Below, piece by piece: positions 27,752 through 35,480 of a DNA stretch of 64,000 nt. The number at the start of each line of letters is the position of its first letter. Within the stretch, counting starts at the first letter, position 1. A model generated the notes under the pieces. It made no database searches and had not been told where the DNA came from. It saw only the letters and a list, made by a program, of their open reading frames with translations. Position numbers and translations under genes: made by a program. The DNA is taken from contig JAKLFB010000017.1 in the NCBI GenBank assembly GCA_022711435.1, positions 62,001 through 126,000 on the forward strand, in the 5' to 3' direction. This DNA comes from Verrucomicrobiota bacterium (lineage in GTDB: Bacteria > Verrucomicrobiota > Verrucomicrobiia > Limisphaerales > UBA1319).

Positions 27752-30700
27752 ACACACTGAATGCAATGATGCGCTGGTTGATTGCCGGCATTCTGCTGGC
27801 CTCGATCGCGGTCCGCGCAGCGGCTTGGGAAGCGCTTCGCCAGACGTTTCGCGATCCTCCCGAAGAGGCCAAGCCGCGCGGCTACTGGATCTGGCCGCAC
27901 GGCCATTTCGATTACTCGACAATCCGCCGCGAGCTGGCCGATTTCAACGCCAAAGGGCTCGGCGGCGTGGACATCTTCGACCTGGGCGTCCAGGACCGTC
28001 TGAAAGTGATTCCGCCGGGGCCCGGATTCATGAGCGTCGAGCAGGTGGATGGCATCGCCTTCGCGCTCGAGGAGGCGAAGCGGCTGGGGCTGAAGATGGG
28101 ATTGATCGTCTCGAGCAGCTGGAACGCGGGGGGGACGTGGACGCCGCCGGAGCTGGCCATGATGAATCTGGTTGCCTGGCGAGAGACGAATGCGGGCCCG
28201 ATGCGCTACGAGCGAGCGCTGCCATTCCCGGAGCTGCCGGAGTCGTTCCGCAAACCGTATGGGGTGTATCCGCTTCACGTGCCCAAGGATGCCAGCGGCC
28301 TGCCGATTTACAGAAAGGAAGTGGCCGTGATCGCGTATCCGCTCGACGCCGAAGGCGGGATCGCCGATCCGAAACAAGTCCGCATCCTGAGCGACCGGCT
28401 TGATGCGAATGGCAAGCTGGTGTGGGACGTGCCGGGGGGCGAGTGGGTTGTGATGCGCACGGTGCTGGTCAACTTCGGCCAGCGGCTCTGGCTACCGAGC
28501 TACGGCTCGCAAGGCCTGACCATGGACCATTTCAGCAAGGAGGCCACCCGCCACCATTTTCGGACCATCATCGACCGGCTCGAAGCCCGAGTGGGCCCTC
28601 TGCAAAACACGGCCCTCGAACGTTTTTACCTTGCCAGCTACGAGGCGAACGCGGGTGTGATTTGGACGCCGTGTTTCGAGCAGGCCTTCGCGCAGATCAA
28701 CGGCTATCCCATCGAGCCCTTCCTGCCCGCCCTCTACGGCGTCGTCGTCCAGGACCAGGAGACCACCGACCGGTTCCTGTACGATTACCGAAAGGCGGTC
28801 TCGGAGCTGTTCATCGAGAACCTGTATCGCGAGGCGAGCCGGATCTGCCGCGATCGGGGCCTGCTGCTCTGTTCGGAGGCCGGCGGGCCGGGCGCTCCTC
28901 TGCACGATGTGCCGGCCGAGGAGCTGAAGGCCCTCGGGGCGGTGGACGTCATGCGCGGCGAGTTCTGGAACGGGAGGACGAACCAACTGACCCCGGACGG
29001 CTTCGAGGAGCTCCAGATCGTGAAGCCGATCTCGAGCGCGGCCCACATCTACGGCCGTCGAATCGTCGAGATGGAGGCGTTCACCAGCCATATCAACTGG
29101 ATGGAAGGCCCCGGCATCTTCAAGCCGCTCGCCGACCGGGCATTCTGCGAGGGGATGACCCGCGTGGTGTATCACACCATGTCCCACAATCTCCCGGAGG
29201 CCGGCCAGCCCGGGTGGACATACGCCGCCGGCACGCACGTGAGCACCCGCCTGACGTGGTGGGACATGTCCGATGATTTGCATGCCTACATCGGCCGGTG
29301 CAGCGCGATGCTCATGAGCGGGATCTTCGCGGCCGACGCTGCCTTTTACTATGGAGACAGCGTGCCGAACTTTGCCAAGCCCAAACACATTCGCCCCGGC
29401 CTGGGCTTTGGATACGACTATGACGACCTGAACACGGACGTCCTGCTGCAAGCGTCCGTCGACTCGAAAGGCGGGATCGTCCTGCCCAGCGGGATGCGCT
29501 ACGCCATCCTCATCCTGCCGGAGAGCGAGAAGCGGATGAGCCTCGAGGCGCTCGAGAAAATCGAGCAACTGCTCGAGGCCGGTGCCACCGTCATCGGCCC
29601 CAGACCCGAGCGCACGTATGGGCTCCGCGGATTTCCGGGCGATCAGGAGCGGCTGCGAATCCTTGCGGATCGCTTATGGGGCTCAGCGCCGGCCGGGAAG
29701 GCTTCTCAGACGAGACACGGGCGGGGATCGCTTTTCGACGGAAAGCCCGCTCGAGATGTGCTCGCCCAAATGGGGCTCGGGCCCGACTTCGCCTTGGGCT
29801 CGGCAGCGCTCGAATCCCAGATCGATTTCATCCATCGCCGCATCGGGGAGATCGACATCTACTTTGTGCGGAATGCGGCCGATCGGCCGGTGGATTTCGA
29901 GGCCCGGTTCCGGGTGGCCAACCGGCGGCCAGAGCTCTGGGATGCGGTGGCGGGCGCCATGACGGCTGCCGCCGTGTATCGGCAAACCGATGACGGCATG
30001 GTCTTGGCGCTTCACCTGCCGGCCTACGGATCCGTCTTCGTCGTGTTCGGGCCTCGAGAGCAGAACGAGCCCTATATCCGGGCCGTTCGCTTTCAGGGCC
30101 GGGACGTGTTCCCCAACCGCGAAGACGATGTGCCGCGGTTTGAGGCATGGCGCGCATCCGCCAGCGAAATCCGATTCCGCGCGTCAGCACCGGGCGATTA
30201 CGAGCTTGAGTTCAGCGATGGCAAGACACGGACGGTGGCCGTGGAGGCTGACGCGCCGCCCCTGGAAATCCCTGGTCCGTGGAAAGTGCGATTTCCGCAC
30301 GGTTGGGACGTGCCCGTCCGCCAGGAATTCGACAGTCTGTATAGCTGGACAGACTCGACCAACGCCGCCACCCGGGCGTTTTCCGGGACGGCGGTCTATG
30401 CCAGGCAATTCCAACTGCCCGCGGATCGGCTGGTTCCCGGCCAGCGCGTTCGACTCGAGCTCGGCGATGTGCGCGAGATCGCGCGCGTGTACCTGAATGG
30501 ACGCGATGCGGGGGTTTCGACCTTTGTGCCGCATGGGCTCGATGTGACCGCCTTTGTGCGGCCGGGCGAGAACTCGCTTATCATCGAGGTGGCCAACACC
30601 TGGCTCAACCGGTTGATCGCCGACGACGCGCTGCCGGAGGCGCAGCGCAAGACGCACACGAACCTGACGGGCCCGGTTGGAGGCCAGCGCTGGCGCGCTG

Positions 30701-30780
30701 CCCAGCCAAAACCGTCGGGTCTCCTGGGGCCCGTGCGGCTGGTTTGGCCCAGGGAAGTCGCCGTGAGCTTCAGGCAATGA
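27748..30780 (+). CDS. Secreted GH106-type glycosidase (alpha-L-rhamnosidase family)
   Basis: A 1010-residue protein with a signal peptide at residues 9-26 (WLIAGILLASIAVRAAA). The catalytic part begins AKPRGYWIWPHGHFDY and RELADFNAKGLGGVDIFDLG, the usual opening of GH106 barrels. ARVGPLQNTALERFYLASYE and LLLCSEAGGPGAPLHDVPA lie in the barrel. The C-terminal beta-sandwich (residues 830-1000) has RVYLNGRDAGVSTFVPHGLD, NTWLNRLIAD and the terminal SGLLGPVRLVW typical of the family. GH106 enzymes remove L-rhamnose from pectins and glycosides by inversion, in the periplasm or outside. It closes the isomerase-MFS-GH106 operon. Related unassigned families share the fold, so the sugar specificity is inferred. 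Confidence 0.82.
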   Translation: MNTLNAMMRWLIAGILLASIAVRAAAWEALRQTFRDPPEEAKPRGYWIWPHGHFDYSTIRRELADFNAKGLGGVDIFDLGVQDRLKVIPPGPGFMSVEQVDGIAFALEEAKRLGLKMGLIVSSSWNAGGTWTPPELAMMNLVAWRETNAGPMRYERALPFPELPESFRKPYGVYPLHVPKDASGLPIYRKEVAVIAYPLDAEGGIADPKQVRILSDRLDANGKLVWDVPGGEWVVMRTVLVNFGQRLWLPSYGSQGLTMDHFSKEATRHHFRTIIDRLEARVGPLQNTALERFYLASYEANAGVIWTPCFEQAFAQINGYPIEPFLPALYGVVVQDQETTDRFLYDYRKAVSELFIENLYREASRICRDRGLLLCSEAGGPGAPLHDVPAEELKALGAVDVMRGEFWNGRTNQLTPDGFEELQIVKPISSAAHIYGRRIVEMEAFTSHINWMEGPGIFKPLADRAFCEGMTRVVYHTMSHNLPEAGQPGWTYAAGTHVSTRLTWWDMSDDLHAYIGRCSAMLMSGIFAADAAFYYGDSVPNFAKPKHIRPGLGFGYDYDDLNTDVLLQASVDSKGGIVLPSGMRYAILILPESEKRMSLEALEKIEQLLEAGATVIGPRPERTYGLRGFPGDQERLRILADRLWGSAPAGKASQTRHGRGSLFDGKPARDVLAQMGLGPDFALGSAALESQIDFIHRRIGEIDIYFVRNAADRPVDFEARFRVANRRPELWDAVAGAMTAAAVYRQTDDGMVLALHLPAYGSVFVVFGPREQNEPYIRAVRFQGRDVFPNREDDVPRFEAWRASASEIRFRASAPGDYELEFSDGKTRTVAVEADAPPLEIPGPWKVRFPHGWDVPVRQEFDSLYSWTDSTNAATRAFSGTAVYARQFQLPADRLVPGQRVRLELGDVREIARVYLNGRDAGVSTFVPHGLDVTAFVRPGENSLIIEVANTWLNRLIADDALPEAQRKTHTNLTGPVGGQRWRAAQPKPSGLLGPVRLVWPREVAVSFRQ

Positions 30781-30849
30781 TCATTTCGGCTGCTGCGGAC
30801 GAGGACATCCGCGGTCCGGAAGGTTTCTCAGCGCGAGCCCCCTGGCCCA

Positions 30850-31302
30850 ATGCCACTAGATGATAGACAACTTCGCCTTCATGAACAAGGAATTGCCGTT
30901 GCGGGTATGTTGGCAGGCCCGGAGTGGAAGCCATTGTATCGTGTGGTGGGTGGGAAAATAGGCGGAGCATGCGGAAAGGCATGGAGATGTACGGTTGGCA
31001 AGCTTTTCGCCGCAAAGACGACAGCGACCGCAGCGGAAGACGTAACCTACCTTTACCAGAAGGTTGGTGCTCAGGGTGAGCACATGAAGTTCGGCATCAC
31101 CAAGAATCCTGCAACGCGATACACGCAGGAGGAACTTGCGGGCGGGAGGCTGAGAATCATAGGTCAAGGCGAGCGGTCGGAGATGTTCCGCCTCGAGAGG
31201 CAACTGCACGAAACTCTTCCCATCGGGCCAGAAGAAGCTCAGAAGTATTGCATCCAGAAGCAAGTCAAGAAGGAACTGAAACCGCCTCCATACAATCCAT
31301 GA
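30850..31302 (+). CDS. Orphan polymorphic-toxin C-terminal module (GIY-YIG-like)
   Basis: A 150-residue ORF. Residues 65-150 (TYLYQKVGAQGEHMKFGITK, NPATRYTQEELAGGRL, ERQLHETLPIGPEE) look like the toxin tail found at the C-terminus of RHS/polymorphic toxins. The YLY and KFG segments, the arginine in ATRY and the glutamate in RLERQLHE are spaced like a GIY-YIG nuclease core. The first 60 residues resemble no toxin carrier, and the large RHS core is absent, so this is an orphan tip. The stop overlaps the next ATG as ATGA, the usual coupling of toxin and immunity gene. Base composition is less GC-rich than the flanking glycosidase genes, suggesting transfer. Confidence 0.6.
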   Translation: MPLDDRQLRLHEQGIAVAGMLAGPEWKPLYRVVGGKIGGACGKAWRCTVGKLFAAKTTATAAEDVTYLYQKVGAQGEHMKFGITKNPATRYTQEELAGGRLRIIGQGERSEMFRLERQLHETLPIGPEEAQKYCIQKQVKKELKPPPYNP

Positions 31303-31607
31303 AATGCCAACTTGTATTGCAGTGGCCCGCGTCCTCAATCAAGGACTACGATGCTATGATTGAGATTGAGAATGCCTTGGTCGAGAACCTGTCGGCGGCG
31401 AATGATGTTGATGGACACGACGCTGGCTCGGGCGAGGTCAACATTTTCATTCGCACCGACGACCCAAAGCGCGCCTTCAACGAGGTGAAAGCCATTCTCG
31501 GAACACGCGACTTTTGGGTTGATGCACGCGTCGCTTATCGCGAGGTCGCGGGGAGTGAATACACCATTCTTTGGCCGAAAGACCTGACCGAGTTCAAGGT
31601 CACTTAG
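31299..31607 (+). CDS. Putative immunity protein for the adjacent toxin module
   Basis: A 102-residue acidic, cytoplasmic protein (no signal, no membrane helix): MKCQLVLQWPASSIKDYDAM, then VDGHDAGSGEVNIFIRTDDP and ILGTRDFWVDARVAYREVAG. Similar small proteins, as I recall, accompany RHS-type toxin tails. The assignment rests mainly on the 4-base overlap with the toxin ORF and on its size and acidity. No catalytic motif was recognised. A stand-alone hypothetical protein is the alternative. Confidence 0.55.
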   Translation: MKCQLVLQWPASSIKDYDAMIEIENALVENLSAANDVDGHDAGSGEVNIFIRTDDPKRAFNEVKAILGTRDFWVDARVAYREVAGSEYTILWPKDLTEFKVT

Positions 31608-31627
31608 GGTTTGCCGCAAAATAACAT

Positions 31628-31925
31628 TTACCATGTGGGCTTGTGCGACCGGTCCTCTGAACGCGGCCTGATCGAGTAGTTCCACTGAGGATGACACCGA
31701 TGGGTGCGGACATTGAGTGCTGCCATTTCCTGATCGGGGATCTCGACTTCGGTCGCATACTCTTTGGGGTCGAGCACGGCTTTCACTCTCAAGCCTGTCC
31801 GGGTGCGGATAGAGCTGATGAGTTGGATCACCGTCTCGTAACTCACCAAGGGTCGCCCCTGCCAGTTCAAGCTGATGAAAGAGAACATGCGGTGTGCGAT
31901 TTTGTTCCACTTGCTCGGCAAACAG
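31628..31925 (-). pseudogene. C-terminal remnant of an ISAzo13-family transposase
   Basis: About 98 codons remain in one frame: KWNKIAHRMFSFISLNWQGR, PLVSYETVIQLISSIRTRTG, LRVKAVLDPKEYATEVEIPD and HPQWNYSIRP. These match the conserved end of ISAzo13-type transposases (HRLFSFI, W-x-G-x-PL, LI, TGL-x-V, W-x-Y-x-I). The N-terminal two thirds are missing. The coding homology stops exactly where the REP-like element at 31926 begins, so the fragment is non-functional. Confidence 0.7.
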
Positions 31926-32178
31926 ATGGGGTCAGATCCATATTGTTGACAAAGCAGAACGATCCGGAGAGCTTCTCGGCATAGCGCGGCCATGGCGAAC
32001 TCAGGGGCGGCAGCGCAGGCGGTGCGGCTCTTTGCGGCGTGCTTGGCCGAGGACGGGGCGAAGCGGCGGTTTGTGGAAGAGTTGCGGTGGCGGCTGGGGG
32101 AGGGGAGGCGGCAGAAGGGGTGGCAAGGGGTGATCCTCAAGGTGCTCAATTAGTAATATGTATGGATCTGACCCCATC
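31926..32178. repeat. REP-like inverted-repeat element 2
   Basis: The perfect 18-bp inverted ends are GATGGGGTCAGATCCATA (left) and its complement at 32161-32178. A TTGTTGACA tail follows the left end and an AT-rich TAGTAATATG precedes the right one. It is 253 bp long. The end design (ATGGGGTC, variable ATC block, TTGACA) is shared with the element at 23238-23525 and recalls REP/RAYT-associated sequences. An internal 53-codon ORF (31992-32153) is Arg/Ala-rich and has no recognised homology. Confidence 0.7.
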
Positions 32179-32299
32179 GGATTCCCCATCGCCGTGAGAG
32201 GCCTGCCTGGCGCGGCGGCGCAGGCAGGCCGCACTCCAAGACACTTCGTGCGCAGCGAGGGCGTGTTCGAATGGGCGCCAGCCTCGTGTACCGTCATTC

Positions 32300-35200
32300 T
32301 CACTTTTCAACCTGCATCCGAACCGCGAAACCGCCGCGCTCGAGCATGGGGATCTCGAGAGTGTCGCCTTGGATCAGGGTCCGCACTTCGGTGACGAGGT
32401 TGGTTGGGGTGGGGCCGTCCCGGTAAATCCGCGCCTGATACGACGCGTTGCCATCCAGAAAATGGAGCGGAATCCGGGCGGTTCTGGGGGCATCGGTCAT
32501 GCCGCCCACATACCAATCCGTTCCTTTGCGTCTGGCGAAGATGGCGTGCGTTCCCGGGTAGCCGTCAATAAACCGCGTCTCATCCCATGCGGAGGGCGCC
32601 TTCTTCAGGAACTCGACGCCAGGGAATGCCAGGAGCCGGTCGTGCCGCTCTGCGTAGATCTGGATGCCCGCTTCGTAGACGACGGTTTGGGCCATTTGAT
32701 AGGCATGGGAGCCGAGGGATCGATCGAACTTGATGACGGTGAAGCTGACCGGCCCCATGATATTGCGCACATAGGGAATGGTCAGCTCGTTCTCGATCTT
32801 GGGATTGCGTTTTTCCATGCCGGCGACGCCTTCGGCGGTCATGAAATGGGGGTAGCGGCGCCGCTCGCCCGAGGGCAGCGTGCAGCCGTGGAACTCGAGC
32901 ACGAGCCGGTGTTTCGCCGCGATCTCCATCAGGTAATCCCGCATCTTGAGGCTGGCCTGGGTGTCCTCGAAATCGCGCGTGCGTTTCTCGCCTGAAAACG
33001 GGTGATGATCGAAGAAATCGAGCTTGGCACCGGAGAGGCCCATGCCGGCATAACGGGCGAGGATCTCCTCGGCTTTCTCCGGCGAGTTGAGGTCCGGCGT
33101 GTAGCCCCAGCCGATGATTCGGACATTCTTCTCGCGGGCGTATTTGGTGGCGGCGGGGACATCGAACCGGCGGGCGAATCCGGCGTCGACCAGGTGGTAT
33201 TCCCATCCCATGGCGACGTCGAAATCGATCCATGTCTGGGGCTTGTCCCGGTCGCCGGCCAGGAAATCCCAACTGGCCCGGCCGGGCCGGATCCAGTCGG
33301 CGTTCCGGAGCTCCGGTTCGGTAGGGGGATTGAGGTTCTCGATCATGATCGATTCGACAATGGTGGCCAGCGTATTCGGGGAAATGATCGCCAGTCGCCA
33401 CGGCGACTGGAACGGCAGCGACGTTTCTACGGGTCCTTCCTGGTCGAGAGGGAAGCAGACATTGAGCTGGCGGTCTTGCCGTTCGAAGTGCGGAACGATG
33501 TACGTTCCGTAGGAGGCGGCTTGGGCCAAGAACAGGAAATGCTTCGAGGCCTCGAGCTCGACCAGGACTGGCATCGAGATGCGGTCGCTCTGGACGCGTC
33601 CGAGCATGGTTTCATAGCCATAGTTGTTCGGGTGTTCCTGGCCCCAAAACGCCACCGCGCCGCTTCCGGGCAATCGAAAGCCGCTGGTTTCCCTCGAAAT
33701 AGTTACAGGCCCGCTGCCGTCCAGGTCGTAGCGGAAAGCGATGCCGTCGTCGTAACACCGGAACCGGATCCGCATCGCTCCTGGATCCTTGCGGAAGGTC
33801 AGCGCCAATTCGTTCGCGCAATTGAAATAGGTGGATCGTTTTCCGACCGGCAGACTGTATGTCTCGCGAACCTCCTCGGCGGCGCGGCTGGCGAACGTCA
33901 TGCCCCTGGTGAAATCGCCTTGGCTGGTCGCGATCCCCAGCGGGCTCGGCTCGATCACCGTCAATCCCCGACTCTCGACCCGGTAGGAGACCGTGCCGGA
34001 ATCCTCATCGAGCATGACCGTCGCGCGAATGGCTCGACTCGGAGATAAGACCGTCCACTCGGAGACATCCGGCACGTTGTGCAAGTAGAGCACCGCATCG
34101 CCGGGAAACGGCGATCGGAACGCGCGTCGGCCGCCGCCGGGGACGGCATCCGCTTGTCGGCTGGTTCCATCGGCGGCTCGGATCCACTCCACATCGAGCG
34201 ATCCGGCAGCCGCCGACAGGTCCACTGCAGCCTCCTTGCCTTCGGGCATGTAAACGACATACGCCTTTCCGGGATCGGCCAGACAATAGCCGGTCGAAGC
34301 CAGCTCGGGATGCGGGATCATCGCGGCCAGGTTCAACCGTTCCGCCAAACGGCGTGCGTGGCCCATCGCAGCCCGGCCAGCGATCCAGCCATCGGAACCC
34401 GCCAGGTTCTCCATGAGCAGCGCGTTGTGGCCGCGCGTAAAACTCTTCCACACCCAGGCGCGCGTGAACCCGGCGTCATTCATGAAAACCTTCCATCCGA
34501 TATGGTCTGTATCGAGGAGACACACCTTTTGGCCATCGGCGGGAGGGGGATTGGATGTCCACGGGTCCTTCGGGTTGTCCCATCCCGTGGTGGCAAGCGA
34601 GGTCCAATCGGCAGGGCTTTTCAGGCACTCTTCGTTCATATCGCCGACGGAGGTCATCCCGACTGGATGTTGGTGGGGGAGGGTTGCCTCGACGCTTTTC
34701 ACGAAGCGCACCATCTCGTACTGCCATTCGCGGGTGTGGCGTTTGCCCTCGTTGCAGATTTCGTAAAGGACGTTATCGAGGTCGTTCACGGTCTCGATCA
34801 CCTTGCGAACGTAAGCCTTCTGGACCTCGATCACGGCCGGCGACTGCAGGGTGTGAATCTCGATGCCCCAGCCGTCACCGTTCCCATCGCCGTCGATGCC
34901 CGACACGTTGTTGTCCCTGTGAAACGGGTGTTTCTCGACCGGATGATCCTTTCGTTTGTTCATGAAAATCCAGTCTTCGAACAGCATGATGCTCACGTAA
35001 ATACCCCGGTCTCGGGCGGCGATCACCCGAGCGCGCAGGCGGTCAAAATAAGCGGGATCGAACCGCCGAAGGTCGAATCGCGCCCCGCCATCGAGGGCTT
35101 GGCCGGGGTCGGTCCGCAGCCAAGGCTGCGGCTCATGATCGGTGAGCTCCCAGCGCCAGAGGCGGATGAAATTGTGGCGGTTCGTCTCGAGCAAGTCGAG

Positions 35201-35455
35201 GTAGCCTCTGTAGTCGAAAGGCTGAGCCACCGCTGTGTAGTTGCTCAGAATCCCGTCCTGCAAGCTCTGCCACGTGTGCGAGCCCGTCAGAAAAACCGGG
35301 CGTCCGCTGGGATCGGCGAAGTAGCGCGGATTTGCCGCGCATACTCGCAGAGGGCCCAAGCGCCGCGGGAGCGCGCTCTCGGGCGCCGCGCTCAGGGCGA
35401 TTGCGGGAATCGACGCCGCCAATATTGGAACGATGCGGAGAAGGAAGTGTGTCAT
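32300..35455 (-). CDS. Two-domain secreted glycosidase: cellulase/DUF4038-like barrel fused to GH97
   Basis: A 1051-residue protein with signal peptide (LLRIVPILAASIPAIALSAA). Residues 30-450 resemble a DUF4038/GH5-like barrel: PRYFADPSGRPVFLTGSHTW, HNFIRLWRWEL and an EICNEGKR motif whose Asn-Glu pair fits a clan-A acid/base. From about 460 the GH97 pattern begins. The beta-sandwich SGTVSYRVESRGLTVIEPSP and GIATSQGDFTRG is followed by the catalytic barrel with WIDFDVAMGWEYHLVDAGFA and GLSGAKLDFFDHH near 806-816. There the aspartate fits the nucleophile of retaining GH97 alpha-galactosidases. A C-terminal GH97_C-type domain follows (YVGGMTDAPRTARIPLHFLD). Both halves look complete, so this may process two linkages of one glycan. 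Confidence 0.82.
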   Translation of the reverse strand: MTHFLLRIVPILAASIPAIALSAAPESALPRRLGPLRVCAANPRYFADPSGRPVFLTGSHTWQSLQDGILSNYTAVAQPFDYRGYLDLLETNRHNFIRLWRWELTDHEPQPWLRTDPGQALDGGARFDLRRFDPAYFDRLRARVIAARDRGIYVSIMLFEDWIFMNKRKDHPVEKHPFHRDNNVSGIDGDGNGDGWGIEIHTLQSPAVIEVQKAYVRKVIETVNDLDNVLYEICNEGKRHTREWQYEMVRFVKSVEATLPHQHPVGMTSVGDMNEECLKSPADWTSLATTGWDNPKDPWTSNPPPADGQKVCLLDTDHIGWKVFMNDAGFTRAWVWKSFTRGHNALLMENLAGSDGWIAGRAAMGHARRLAERLNLAAMIPHPELASTGYCLADPGKAYVVYMPEGKEAAVDLSAAAGSLDVEWIRAADGTSRQADAVPGGGRRAFRSPFPGDAVLYLHNVPDVSEWTVLSPSRAIRATVMLDEDSGTVSYRVESRGLTVIEPSPLGIATSQGDFTRGMTFASRAAEEVRETYSLPVGKRSTYFNCANELALTFRKDPGAMRIRFRCYDDGIAFRYDLDGSGPVTISRETSGFRLPGSGAVAFWGQEHPNNYGYETMLGRVQSDRISMPVLVELEASKHFLFLAQAASYGTYIVPHFERQDRQLNVCFPLDQEGPVETSLPFQSPWRLAIISPNTLATIVESIMIENLNPPTEPELRNADWIRPGRASWDFLAGDRDKPQTWIDFDVAMGWEYHLVDAGFARRFDVPAATKYAREKNVRIIGWGYTPDLNSPEKAEEILARYAGMGLSGAKLDFFDHHPFSGEKRTRDFEDTQASLKMRDYLMEIAAKHRLVLEFHGCTLPSGERRRYPHFMTAEGVAGMEKRNPKIENELTIPYVRNIMGPVSFTVIKFDRSLGSHAYQMAQTVVYEAGIQIYAERHDRLLAFPGVEFLKKAPSAWDETRFIDGYPGTHAIFARRKGTDWYVGGMTDAPRTARIPLHFLDGNASYQARIYRDGPTPTNLVTEVRTLIQGDTLEIPMLERGGFAVRMQVEK

Positions 35456-35480
35456 GAAACGAGCGTTGGCCGAATTCGGG

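Noticed and set aside
31992..32153. A 53-codon ORF inside REP-like element 2
   Set aside because: Short, Arg/Ala-rich, without homology or a ribosome-binding site, and not present in element 1.
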